Positions 41,901 to 56,900 of a stretch of 64,000 nt of DNA are shown one piece after another. The notes under the pieces were generated by a model, which saw nothing but the letters and a program-made list of their open reading frames with translations, had not been told where the DNA came from and did no database searches. The stretch's first letter is position 1; each line of letters begins with the position of its first letter. The stretch is taken from positions 644,501 to 708,500 of the forward strand of contig JAUIRK010001046.1 of NCBI GenBank assembly GCA_030549495.1. Reading direction: 5' to 3'. The translations under genes and the position numbers were made by a program. Origin of the DNA: Nectonema munidae (lineage: Eukaryota > Nematomorpha > Nectonematoida > Nectonematidae).

Positions 41901-44900
41901 CCGAAGTTGCTCTTCTCTGTTGCGGTAAAAGGAAACACGTGTACGAGGTTTTAAAAGTCGTTTTTCCTCAAGTCGAGAAGCTAACAATTAAGTGGCATTT
42001 TGGATAAATTAAGATCTCTAACTAGATCTTTTCGTTCTAACTGAGAAAATAGACTTGGTTTTTCACGATCTTCATTAAATGGCAAAAATAGGCCTGTTTC
42101 TTTAACTTCATCAGAAGTGGATGAATTTTTGGAAGCTCTAAAAATTTTGGCACTTCTTTATTGTGAAAAATGGGTAGCATGGCTGATGGAATAATTGGAT
42201 ATTTATATTTTTATTAAAACCTTTAACATTTATAAGACAAAAATAGCAGTTATCGAAATGTTTTGTAGGTTCTGTCCAAGCCATAAGAATGCCAAACTAA
42301 AGATGGACATTTTTTCTTTGCAACCAAGATCATAAAATTTCCAAGGAAGTTTTGCAAATTTTGTAAGGAGCCAACTTTTGTCCTGATCTATAAGTGGTAT
42401 TTTAAAGTAAGCTAGGTACGCCCTTTTTACGAAATCATTTTTGACATGTTGACATTTTAATGTAAAAGTAGAACAATATTTTAATTTTAATACTTTTTTG
42501 TTATTTTCCAAAAATTTGTTACACATTTTTTTCGAATCCTAATTAAAAGATAGCGATAACGAGACGCTTTTTGTTCAAAGTAACAATTAACTATAACGAA
42601 GTTATTTTTAGTAATAACGATTTCAAGTCTTAGCAAGAAGATTAAACATCCCAACATACAATCAAATATTCAGTCAAGAATAAAACCTCTTGCACATGAT
42701 TATCATATTCATGGACATGTGCAATTTGAAAGATGGGAAATTTCATAATGAGATGAAAGTATACCATAAACAAGCAATAAAATACAATCGCAAATGGTTC
42801 AATCAAATTAAGCACAAATGATTTGGTTAGAGACGATTAACATTGGAAAAATAACTGCACAATTGCTTGGTTCTAGAGATCTGGCCACCAAACGATGAAC
42901 AGTTGGTGTTCACGTAGCAAAATAAGTTTATTCGGCTGGCATAGTAGAAACGTATACCTACATTTAATTGTGTATGTGACTTGATATAATTCTTTGATGA
43001 CAACATTAGAAAAATTTGTCCTAGATTTTATAAGGAGTTATCGTCGCTGTACACTGTCTTATTAATGATAAATAAGGCTACGATTAGATTTGTAATAATA
43101 GTCTCTTTAAATGCCAATATATCTTCTTAAATAATGTTAGCATGCATCCCAGATTTTCATTACTGAATATCCAGGAAGGTTACTCGATGCCAAACTTATA
43201 CACTTTTTTTCACAAGTAGTTTAATAAAAGAATAAAACTGGTTGCAAGGTATGCTAAGAATTCTTGTCATAGTAAAGCTTCTGATTGTGCATCAATTAGA
43301 TTTGATTTTATGAAAGAAGAGTTCTTCTTCTGATCCGTAATATGATTTGGATTAATATTGCTTAAGTTATTATAACGCTATAAAGTATCCTTGATCCAGG
43401 CCATTTTCGTATATAATATTCAGTAAATCTTCATTTTACACAATTAGTACGAGTAAATTCAAAAATTGACTCTCAATGTCAGAAATGAAACTTAAATTTA
43501 GAATATATTTCTAGATCTGCCCAATTACTTTAAAATTAGATAAACATTAATCAGACATTTAATTCTTCAATGTCTTGTTTTAAATTTTTTGGATGTAATG
43601 ATTATGAGACCAAAAATTATGGAAAGTAAAGCCTTGCTTGGTTTTGAACAAATTTTGACAACTATTTGCTAAAATGTGCCTAAGAATAACTAATACTAGA
43701 AAATATGTAGAAATTAAAAATAAAGTTGGATGCCTTTTTGGGCTATTTATATTGAAAAATATGAAAGAAGTGAGAAAGCTTGAAAGTAATGAAATAAAAG
43801 TTTTTTGAAATATAAATAGAATAAATTCTTGAACTAGACAAATAACGGTAAAAAAAACCATGTGAAAGTAAAAGATTGAAAACTCACGCTTTTTATTTCA
43901 AAATAATCGAAATCAAGGAGGCTAATAAGTGATACTAAAATTATATGAAACATAAATAATAAAACACTGATTAACTTAGCAAACTGGAGAACATTTTTTG
44001 ATTGTCAGTAAAACAATAAAAACAGTTGTCTGTTACTTGATGTAGTAACTTTTTGATGATCACCAACATTTTTGTAGCTTGCATTAATAGTATTATTCAC
44101 ATAAACTATGGAAAATAGATATAAATTATTTTAAAATGTTTCTTTGTGATTTGAGTAGTGGACGTTTTTTTTAACTTTGAAGGGGAATGAGAACTGCTTT
44201 CTTGTTTCTCATATAAAAAGGAATGTATTGCGAAACACACAGAATAGTTTTCTACTCAAAAAGCTTAAAAATTTTGTAATACTTTCCTTATAAAATAAAA
44301 TACTACACGAAGTAGTATTCAAATTTAATTATTTGAAGGAAAAAATTAAAAAAAGGCAAGATGGCTGAGTAGTGATTTTGTCATTTTTAAAAAATGGCTT
44401 TTTTGACAAATCGCTAGATAAAACAATAAAAACTTCAACAGAGACTGCGAGTAATTTGAGTGGAGAGATTTTTCTAGGAACGATGAAAGCAAACAGGAGA
44501 GGAGAGTTGAGGTAAAAAAAATAAAAATTTATTTTCAACATTTGAAATGTCATTATATTTTTGTTGTTGTTGTTTTTGTTATAATGATAATAGTAATAAT
44601 AATAATAGAAATAGAATTAATATAGATAGGATGCAAAAACAAGGCAGTCAGGCATGCAAAATAAGGAAGAAGTAGAAAGAAAAGCTTGTTTCAAGGCAAG
44701 CGTAGTGAAGAGAAGTGTAGGCACACTATTACCTTGACGGGAAAGTGTTTGGAAGAGTGGGTGCGTGGGAGGAAGCACTCATGAACGTGGTTGCCACGGA
44801 CATCGGGAGGGGTGGGGGTGGGGGTGGGTACGCGTAGGCATCTTGTTCGTTGAAGGCATCTGTGTCCTCACCCTCATACCCTTCTTTATCCTGCGCGTTT

Positions 44901-47900
44901 CGAGATATGAAGAGTGATAGTCTGTGCACATCAGCATCTTCCTTGGGGATATACGTGATGCTAAAATGAGCGAAAATGAAAATACACTATGCTTCTGATC
45001 AGAAATTTAAGGGGGTATTGAGAAAGTAATTTTTGTGCAGTCATAAAGTTGAATCAAAAGTACATTTGAATACGATCTGTATACATTCTCAGAAAAATTG
45101 GCAATATGAAAATGATTTAATCTATTGCTTGCAAAAAAAATTGAAAAAAATTAGGCCCGCAACTTTGTTTCTAGAAAAAAAATGTAAATAAGACGTATTT
45201 TAGTCAGTATAACGCATTTTATATGATAATTTATCAGTATATACCATTTGATATACATAAAAAGGAAGACACATAATTTATTTTTGCTAGAAAATTAGCT
45301 CTTTGTTTGATTTTGATATAAATAAATGTTGTGTAAAAATCAGGTTTTTTATATAAGATTTACTAAATGCTTAATAATATCTTAGAGTGGTATTGAATTT
45401 CAATCCTTAAATTTCTGTGAGTATTATATCTTCGTTTAACCCATTATTATCAACCAGAATAATCAGATGATATCTAATGTAAAGCAGAAGAGTTGTATTA
45501 AAAAGCACTAATAAACGCAGACGATTTTAATTTTGTAAAGTCGACATATGTCGACTGTGGTCGATAACCGGTTAAGAAAACTCGAAAGTATTCTTTATAG
45601 CTTCTTCTTATCTAAAATTTAATATCATTAAAAGGAATATATTTTCAGAAATTAAAACTTGTTCTTTAATTAAAATAAATAAATAAATAGTATTATTTAA
45701 AAAATATTAACAAATTTATTTTATTGACTTTTACGTATTAAAATGCATCAACAATATATAAAGAAAATGAATGAAGTAATTTACTCCACTATGCATACTT
45801 TTTATGGTGATAGGACTTTTCAACCAAACGACATTTCAATCAAATAAAATTCATGATTTTAATTTTTCAAAAAAATTTAAGCAGATAATATGTGTTTGGT
45901 CAGAGTCAGGGTTGAAATATCATTTGGCTAATTTGTTCTTTGGTTGAAATATCTTGGCTGAAACGTCTTAGAAACGTTCAGTATAGTAAATAAATAAACA
46001 TAGATAACAAATTACCAAACTTCGCCATGGTAAGAGTTTAATTCTTTTAGCGCATTTTCAATGTATGTGTTAGTTAGGGTTTCTGGTTCCCGAAATTGAT
46101 ATTTATTCATGCGCAGAACATAGTCACCGGATTTCAGCTTGTCCACAATCACGCGAGCACTACCGTCCATTCCTATACTATTCACAATTAATCCTTCTTC
46201 CTGAGAGTTTTCTGCATCTTCCGAGACGTCGTCGAAATGGAGGCCTTGAAAATAATTAAGAAAATGAGTGAAAGGCGAAAAAATTTTTTTCTCTTCAACA
46301 CACTCACATCTAACTACAAGAGATTCATATTTTAAAATTTGTCCCAGAATTTGTCGGTATTTCTAGAGATTTTGGGGGATTTGATTCATTACTTTTATAA
46401 AAACTTAGTTGAAAATTTAACCTAAGAGTTAAGAGAGGGGTCAATCAATAAATATTAGTTTCAAATATTACACTAAACTTGAAAAAACATATAGAAACTA
46501 AATTAGTTGTATAGGCATGTCGTCCGTTTAATTAGGAATTTTTTTACCTTGATAAATTTTTCTATAATAAATTTGTTCAGACAAAAAAATATGAATACGT
46601 TGATAAAATGTTTAAAAAATTACAATAATAAAATTAATTAGGTAATAGAAAAAAACAAGTAATACAATATATAAGAAAATTATTAAGGAAAACACTGAAC
46701 TTAATAACAAAGAGTAAAAAGGTGTCGAATAAAAATTACATTGAATCAGAATCCTAAAGGCAATTATAAGATTATATATTCAATACAACTATTGTAAACT
46801 TCAAAATGTACCTTAAAAACTAGACGCAAATGGAAAAACATTCACGCATACATTGTAGAAACATGTAAATATGATTGAACTAGACACTATACATCATGTA
46901 GAAGAGGAAAGAATTTAAAAAAAAAACCATGTGTTTATATTTTAAATATAAACACAACACATATTACTTAATCAACTTTATGCGATTCAAATACACTAGA
47001 CCCGAAAGAGATTTAGAACCGTTCAAATATCACCACTCTCTCTCTCTCTCAGAAAATAACTCACTCAAAAAATATTCCTTTCAGCTTTTAGTTTAATTAA
47101 CTTATTTTAAAATACATTACATACATTGTATAATTAGGTATGTAATTGAGCATCACATCTGGTATTTCATTAAATATCGCGAAATTAAGAATATACATAA
47201 ATTATATCCTTATAGCAGTGCAAATTAACCAAGAATTAACCATACTAACTAATTATTTTTAATTTTTGAAAAGCGGTAAACCTATAATTACATTACGGCG
47301 ATTAAAATTAGTGATCATTTGGTCATAAAGATCAACAATATTAGTTGAAAGGAAGCGTAAAATGATTTTTTTTTTGATAATTTATATTTTTTATAAAAAA
47401 AAAGATAGTTTTTTTATTCCAAGGTAGTTTAAAAATAATCTACTGGAAACCTTTTTAAGGTTGAACTAAAGGAAAACACAAGTAAGTCGTTTCTGGAAAA
47501 ATACTAATTATTGGATGTATGGGGGAGACAAAGTATATTAAATTCTAAAGTATGACATACCTAACGGCATTTCCCTTTCTTTAAAGAATTTTACATTTCG
47601 CTCCAACGCAGATGGCAAAGAAGATTGGAGGATATTTGTTGAATTAACGGATGCCTTTTTTCCAAAAGAAAGAGGGCTTTGGGAGCATGGTTCTTCAATA
47701 GGATTAAAAGCAGATTCATCCTTTTTATAGATGTGAGAAGAGAATGCGTCGCTCATTCTTTTTTCATTGGAGTAACAAGAAGGAATCTAAAGAAAGAATG
47801 ATAATAATCTAACCGTGAAAGGAGATGAAAGATTTTTCGCATTTATAGTGCTCTATTATATCCATTCTGTTATCAAATTGAAAAACTATGTGAGAAAAAA

Positions 47901-50900
47901 TATATAACTCGGGAGAAAATTGACTAATTTTAGCGATACTAAATATCAATATATACCTATTTTATCACTATTAGAGAAGCTTCTTTCCCATGCTAACATT
48001 TTTAACTCAATTAGCCAAAAGAAGTTGCTGCTATTTTGTAATATTTAAGTGATTTTTCTGATGCAAGTATCTATAAATATAATGTTTGTTTAAAACAAAA
48101 AATGCCCTGAAAATTATGATCATTTTACGCTCACAAAGCCGATAGGAAACAAAGTAAAAGTCAAAATTAGTGCGATGAATATGGAAACTTGAAAACGTAC
48201 CCCCTAGTCAATGAGCTAAACTTCATACTATGCAAATACTTCTTTTAAAGTTTTTAAGTAAAGAAAATTGCTTACAGTAAAGTATTCAAACCCGGATGAT
48301 TGAAAAACTGCTTGAAACACCAAAATTCGTTATTGAGAAAAATAATGAGCGAAAAAATACAGTTGTAACAGTCTCGTTTGTAACAGTCGTTTTAACGCTA
48401 AAAGGTTCTGTAGATTTTATTTATACAGGAAATTGTTTCAACTTCAGAACGGTTTAAAAATCTCTTTCTTTTTAAGACACACACTAAATGTGAGCCATCC
48501 AAAAAGATCCTGACGCGTTACGAATGTTTACTGATATAGTTGCTTTGCAAGTTAGTTTTAGTATAATCTAGGTGTTAATATTTTCAATGTCATCAGGGGT
48601 AAGAATTGTCCATGGGATGGGAAAGAGGGTTCATCGTGAAAATTTACTTTAGGCTCAAGTATCCTATGTATCAAATTAGAAGAAATGCTATTGTATATAA
48701 CGAAAAAAATATCTTACGTTTTCCATAGACTCAAAGGTATTTCTCGAATTATATACTAGATATCTTATCATATTATTCCTTTGCATTATTGATAAAAGCA
48801 ACTCTCATTAGCTTATAACGAGAGAGACAGTAGTTAACAAGAGTTATGCTTGTTATCTATTTGGATATCTTAATATAACATATAATATAATATATATTAA
48901 GCACATAAATCATTATATTATGCTCTATTGATAAAGATTGTAACGATTAAAAACTTTGATAAATTCTTTTTGAAGAAAAGCGTATAAATTTAGAATTTTA
49001 GATTTTTCCTTTATTTAATGTATGCTCTCTCTATGTATCTTTATACAGGAGAGCAGCGTTAGCATAAACATAAACAAAATGCGAAATCATTCATAGAACG
49101 TTTAGATGATGAATCATATTTTTTCAAAGTAAAGATCTTTCAGCTTAAATCTGTGACAAGGAATTTGAAGCAACTTCCCAATTTCCCCCAGAAACATGGG
49201 TTTTTCAAGACTATTTAACCCTAAATATTATAATCGATAGTAGAACAAGAGTGATCATACGTATTATGATTTGTCGGTAGGAGAATTAAAAGCAGGAGAT
49301 ATACAATGGAGTTTAAATTCAATTGCTCCAATATTGAAGAGTAGAAATTTTAACCTAAATTCCCAGGGTTTTATGCCGAACCAACTCTGAGTTAGAAACT
49401 TTCATGCTCTTTTATAGTGAAGATATATTTCTTCACATTTTGCGATTTTCTAACCGAAAAGCTAATGACATCTGTTATGCTTAATAAATTACAAAAATAA
49501 GAATTTTATCCATTTTATATGGTAAATTTTTTAATAGACGAATTTAAAGTTTGTTTCGTAATTATTTTAAGGCCAGGCATTGGCAGAGACAATATGTCGA
49601 GCTGCATGATCATTTGACAGCTATAATATCAACTGGTTAGTTATCGTGACAAAGCACCAGATAAAACATATATGCCAAATAAACCGAGAAAATATGGCAT
49701 TAAAATATACTAGACATGCAAGGCAAGTACTAGATTTGCTCTTAAAGGCTATATTTACTCTGGTAAAGATGAGAAACTTGAGTATTTTTATGGTCAAAAG
49801 TTTTCATGTATTTAACAGAACCATTTTATCAAACGGGAAAAGAAATATATACAGATAGATATTTTACTTCTCATACGCTTGTTGTTGAATTGTGTAAAAA
49901 AATTAACATTAGCTGGAAACAACAAAGAATCGGCAAGTTTTTTCTACACTCTCTCCTTATGGTGCCCAGGAAAAAATTTGTTTGTTTTCTTATCTTCCTA
50001 AAAAAATAAAAATGTTCTTTTGCTGAGTTCATCTCATTCTAAAGTTGAAATTTCGTCTCGCTACCACTTGTAGCCTGAAATAATTTTGGAATACAATATG
50101 AAGGAAGGAGGTTGGGACTTATTGGGCGCAATAATTGAAAAGTTTACGTGCAGAAGAAAAACTGTGAGATGGGCAGTTCTATTGAATTATAATATAATTG
50201 ACATAGCATATCATAATTCATATAAATTTATGCGCAAAAATATCTACTTAGAATCTAGGAAGTGTTTTTTAAGAAAACTTTCTTTTCAACATGGAGGAGA
50301 GCCACATGCAATGTATCGACTACAAAAGAGTTAAATTCGCAGAGAAGTATGGTTAGCAAGCCTTATTGTTGGATATGGAGCAAAGTATGATAAATAGAAC
50401 AAGATGCTGTGAATGTAAAAAGTGGAGTAGATCAATATGCTTCAAGTGCTGTAGCATATTCTGCCATGTACACAGACGAAGAATCAAGAAAGATATATGT
50501 AAACAATATGAATAAATAAAATTTATAAGTTTTTATACATGTAACTGTTGTTAAAATAAATATAAATTTTAAAATTAGTTGAAAAGTGATTGGATAAATT
50601 GTGTCTTGTGATATTTCATGCTAATTATGATGTGTCATTAAATACAGTGGTACCTCGGTTTTTGACCACAATTTGTTCCTACAAAGTATTCGAAAACTGA
50701 TTTGGTCGAATACCGAATCACTTATTCCCATAAGAATTAATGTAAAAGAAAATAATCCGTTCTCAAACACCAAATCAACTGTACTGTTCATGTATGTAGG
50801 ACTTTGTACAAACAAATCATGGTCAAAAACCAAAGTACCACTGTATTAGTAAAAGGAAAACTTAAAGAAAGAACCTTTATTCATAACGTACCAGTGAATA

Positions 50901-53900
50901 ACTGAGCAAGTTACTACTAAGAAGTCGAGCCCTCTTTTATAGTAACTTTTTCGGAATCAGAGTTTTCATTTTGTTCTACAACTAATCTTTGTTTTTTAGG
51001 CTCAGGTAGGATTTATTTCGGAGTATCTGTCCTTTTCACTAAAAATTTTTCCAGCGTTTGTTGTTTTTGTCGGCTCTTTAATTTTTTTATTAAAATGTGT
51101 CATCATATTGTCATTGAACATGTTTACTTTTTTTGTTTGTAGTCACCGTGTTTCAACACATCAAAAGAGTTGATCTGGTGCTTTTCCCTCTTTTGTTATA
51201 TAAGTGCGGTCTGGCAACTTTTTCTAAAATAAACAAACATGTTTCTTCTCCATTAAAAACCTGTTCTAGGAGAAAACCTTCCGCCTTTATGAAATCATTA
51301 AATTCTTTTTTAGACTTCTCTGCTCCTTCTTTCTTTGAACTTGCTGCCTCTCCATGCCTAATTACACTGTGAATTCCGCTTCTTTTTTTAACCGTTTCGA
51401 ACCATCCTTTGTATGCTTTAAAATCCAACTTTTCAAAACTTGCACCATGGATTTTATTAACTAGATCTCCATAAATATTTAAAACTTTTTCACAAATAAA
51501 TGCTTCATTCACACTATCCCCTTTCAACTGTTTCTCTTTAACAAACACGAGCAATAACTTTTCAACTTCTTCAATTATTATCTGTGGTCTTTGTTTACTA
51601 ATCACTTTAGATCCTTTTCCAACATGAGCAGCTTAATCTCTTTATTTTTCAAAAACGTTGTTAATGTAGATTTCGGTATGTCATACTTCATTTTGCTATT
51701 ATTTCCTTCTTTACTTCTAGGGTTACTCTCTTAGTTTTTCGCTTTCCTTTGTCACCGTTACTTATATTTTCTTTAAAAGACATAATTAGCACTGTATCTA
51801 AATAATAAATATGTCATTTTATAAGTTCATACCTACTAAGAGAAAAATAAAGAAAACGTAAGTGACAAGTGTAAATGATAAAAAAAATGAGTATGATTTG
51901 TTATGGGCAAGAATTATTATATATGTTATGTGCACTGTTAGTATATATAATGTGTAAATGTGTTATCAATTATATGTGTGTTTTATATAAATGTTGGATG
52001 TTAGTTGTTCATATGTGTCCATTTATTAAATTGAGTGTTAATATGAGAAGAAAGGTTGTAATTATTATTTCTACGTGTTACTATTCCTTGAAAATTTGCG
52101 CTCATCACGTTTTGTCAGCTGGTTGAATACCAAATTCTGTTCGAAAACGGAAACTATTTTTGCTCGGTTTTTTTGGTCGAAAACTGAATTGTACGAGTAC
52201 CGATACGTTCGAAAACCGAGGTTCCACTATCGATATTATCCAGCAAATCTGGGCCAATGCCAACTGTAGTATACCTTATAGTTTCAACCATTTATAGCGC
52301 AATCTCATTCGTTGAAACTTCGCGATCGCATATTAACGGTGCTCGCATGTATAACATCAAATTGATAGGCGTAAGAAACATTGCAATCAAAACCAATAGC
52401 AAGAGGCGAGCTAAGACAAAACACAAGCAATCTTTATATATGCCTACTCAAAACACACATATGATAATTGTTATACTTAAAATAGGTCAAGAATATGTTT
52501 TTCAAAAATAATTCGAAAAGATCAAAACACTTTTTCATTCAAACAATCAACAGATAGTATTTTATTAGGTAAGGACATGTTGAAAAGACAATTGATGAAA
52601 TATCTACTAGTTTATCTTCTTTTTTTGTCTGCTGAAGATAAGCATGACACTGCACGACTTAGATATTTTAAAATCTTTAAAGAACAAGCAAAACTTCTTA
52701 AAATAAAGGTAGTTTAATTCTTTTGGTTTTCTCTATAAAAGAACTAGATTGATGAGTAAACATTTTTTTTAATATTTAAAAGTTATAAATATTTGGAACA
52801 CAAAGTACACATTATGTTTATATACTGTGTATGTCGATTAATCGTAATGTAAACTGGCTAGAATTCACCCATTTGGTACGGAAATCAGAACAAATTATCA
52901 CTATATATATTGTCTCCTTCAAAGGATTCATCAAAGTCTGATCTCACCACCACAAGAGAAGAAAAAAGTTATGCCGAAAGCGGTATTATAATTTTAGTTC
53001 AAGTATATGATTTACAGAATTCAAAGAATGTAAACTCCAAATCAAAGAAACAAATAACCGTTCAGGATAAAAGAATTCTGAGTGAAAAAATAGGAAATAC
53101 ACTAAAGATATACGCCAATTTAAAAATGAATTATCAAAAGCAGCTACGCGGAAAAAAAGTTAATACTCGTGCATTTCAACATAATAGTGATAAGTGGATT
53201 GGTTCTAACTATAATAAAATAAAATATTCTGTTTCAGCTAACAAATTTTCAGTTTATGAAAACTAAATTTTGCAAAAGTAGTCACATATATCACTCATAA
53301 TATGTCATAACTCAATACTCATCTTATATAAGTTTTACGTTTTTAAAACATAACAAATATCATTGCTATTTTTTTTAAATGAATCTTTGCATTAAAATTT
53401 TAAACATTAAATATTATATAAGCTCATAATAAAAGCATGCATATAAATCAATATCGAAATATTATTATCGTTATTATACATTGAAAATATAAGGAATTGA
53501 AATCGAATGTTTTAATTGGATTCGAAATCAGTGAACATTTTTGGTATCGCGCCATCCCTAGTGTAATTGATGAATATAATATTTTTTCTTTCTGATAAAT
53601 AAAGAAAAAATAAAAAATATAATAACCTCATTTTCATGGAAAGAAAATGTTGTGTCCTGAGGCATTGATAAGACATTATATTGTGGAATAGGTGAAAAAT
53701 TCGTCTAAGAAAGTTCATAAAAATGAGATTTTTAGGAGAAAAAAGATGCAAACGGAGTGATTACATGGGAAATATCCTCCTCTTTTTCCTTGGTAAGGAG
53801 GGTACAGCCATTTTGATCACTCGTATCTAACGATTGGCGATGAAGGTGATTCTTAACATCCTTCCTTTCTATATTTTGAAGGACTTCAGTATTTTTGGCA

Positions 53901-56900
53901 ACAAGCTCTCCATCATTTGAATCCTCAACTTTAACACGAGACATTTCTTCATGTGCATCGCCTGGCGAAGATTTAAGCTAAAGTGATACTTTTATGAATC
54001 ATCGCCTGTTTAATGTGGAAAAGCAAGTTACTTGATTAAGGTAGGAATTTGTTAAGGGGACGGGTCTTGCAACGCCAATTTTAACAAGACCTTTGGGGGC
54101 TGTTTTCAGAGCGTGTACAGCGGAGTCCAGAGTCACCGCCTTATTGTCTTTGTCATCGAAGCGTTTTGAGTTGACATAAAGTAAACGATCGCCCGGAAAT
54201 ATTTGGTGGTGGCTCTGAGCTTCGCCACCGGGCACAAGGGATCTAACAACTATCACTGTTTGCTCTGGATGAAGAGGGTCCTAAAATAGAAATATTATTA
54301 TCCTCAGTGAATACAATTCTAATCCCTACGTACAGAAATTAAGCAAAAATATGTAAAAGTCAACGTATTCAATATGAAGCTTGACTTAGAATAAGGGATA
54401 CTAAATTAACCAATGATATTCTTTAGATATATATTAAGATTTTAATGTTAGTTTGTTGTGTAGATTAATATTTTATCATGAAATTTCTAGAATCTATGTT
54501 CTATATTGTGATGTAGATTAAAGTGTTTTGGCCAGTGATGGGATTCAAATTTCATTTGAGACTACTCGGAAAAATATTTTCACGTTTTCCAACCTACTCG
54601 ATCGAAAACCCTATGTAAATTTATATTTTTTAGGCTTTCCTACTACCCATTTGAATTGTATCTTGTACGCACAACTTGTTACTTCAAAAATATTGTAAAA
54701 AAATGAAAAATAAAAAAAACAGAATTATAATCTCAATCGAAGTATTTCCAGTTTGCCTTTTGATTTTGATTGACTTCATCTTCTTGCATTCTTTTTACTC
54801 TTGTGGCATCTGCTGAATGATTCTTTCTCAACCATGTCATAACTGTATATTTTGCCTTCCACTTTTTTAGCGGCATGCCAATTAAATTTATTATCATCAG
54901 ATTTGAGATGTTTTGAACTGACAATCGGTTTCTTTTTTCAGAACATATATTGTTCATCATTGAAAAGCTACTTTTTGAATATATTTGTTCAGATAAAAAG
55001 TTTATAGGAAAAATAGGTGTGTCTCAAAACACATCAGAAATCAACTCTTTTCCTTCAGTAAATCGGTGTTCTTTCAAAAAGAAACATATCAGTGTGCAAT
55101 CATTATCCAGTTGAGGATCTGTTGTTTTTACCGATTTTTATGCAAATAAAACTTACTATCAGAAGAACGTTCACTTCCAAATTCTACACTTGCATGTGAT
55201 GGTATTCTTTACAATACATAAATAGTTACATACTAATTCTTTCACAATTTACAAAAATAATATATAGAAATTTCAAAAATTGGAATATTTATGCACAGTA
55301 AAACTTCTATACTACACACACACTTTAGACTGACATCAATATCCTTATTAGAGAGAAGTGCCGTCATTGAAGAAATGAATTAATAATTGAATCATTTGAA
55401 TGTTTACATCTATCTGTTAAAATAATGAAAAGTTTTGCTATCTGTACTGGCTACAATTATGCATTGCTTTCCCCATCCCCCTCCCTAGACGTACGTACCT
55501 GTTTTAAACATCATTTAAATTTTCTTAATTTGTTTCGTGATAATGAATTTTTAATAATTATATTTTTTACTTAACCCGATATATATATTCAGAAATAAAA
55601 AAATTATTACTGAAATCTCTTTTCCTGCCAAAATGGTCTCGAGCCAAGTTTCTGCCCCTAAAACAAATTCCTGTTATAGTTATTGTATGTTTCATTACAT
55701 TGTTTGCACGATTAAAAGATTGCACACAGCAAAGATTGAGAGCAATTGTCTTTTTTCGTTGGCACTGATGACTCGTACACGTATAGTGTGGATGTTTTGA
55801 GGAATTAATTAACTTTAGTCGCAATATTATCGTGCAGTTTCTCTTTGTCTTTGATTTTAATAAAGAAAGTGAAGAACACAGAAAAGGAAGGGGGCTTCTA
55901 TATTTCATGTTGTCTTCGTATCACTTTTGATGTTGAAAACCGAATCTAACATACAAAAGAGTATAACATCAGAGACTTTGGCAAATAGGCAAATATTGTT
56001 TGATTTATTAAATTAAAAAATACTCATACATGTTATATTTATTTTGTTTACATGTGAAAATTCATTTAATTTTTTTCATAAATCAATTAAAGCAAATATG
56101 TCATAGTACAAATTTGAACTATTTCAGCTTCATGGTACAGTCAAAATTCATTATGTTCATACAAAAGCGCTATCCTTATATATAAAATTTCTAAATTATT
56201 GGAAAAAAAAGTAATAAAGAATGAATGCAACTTATTTTGGAATATATCCGAAAACGAAAATAGAATAAATATGTTTAAAACTAACCGTTAAAGACAATAT
56301 CAACTATTACCTTGTAATAAGTGTTTTCATAAGTTACAATTATCCTTGAGTATCACTGACTGTTTAGCATGCTTTCACATACTTTGTAAATACATCCTGA
56401 AGCACCACTAAATGTTTTTGTATATGTATATATCTCATAACCTGTACGGTTGAACGCGGGTAGACAACTTGCGTGTTATCTCCAACCCGTATATTACGAT
56501 GATTCTTCTCCAACCTGTATTCAACGATGATTCATCTCCAAACTATATACTACAATGATTCATCTCCAACCTGTATATTACGATGATTCATCTCCAACCT
56601 GTTTATTAGGATGATTCATCTTCAACCTGTATACTACAATGATTCATCTCCAACCTGTATACTACAATGATTCATCTCCAACCTGTATACTACAATGATT
56701 CATCTCCAACCTGCATACTACAATGATTCATCTCCAACCTGTATACTACAATGATTCATCTCCAACCTGTATACTACGATGATTCATCTTCAACTTGTAT
56801 ACTACGATGATTCATCTTCAACCTGTATACTACGATGGTTTCTATTCCATGTACAAATAACTAGGGAGACAATGTTCAACTTTCTGTTCACATTCTGCTA

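Noticed and set aside
49215-49235. TTAACCCTAAATATT as left end of piggyBac remnant 3
   Set aside because: No matching right end with TTAA was found after 50515, so the end assignment is unsupported.
51133-51372. 79-codon plus-strand frame
   Set aside because: Antisense of the Tigger transposase fragment.
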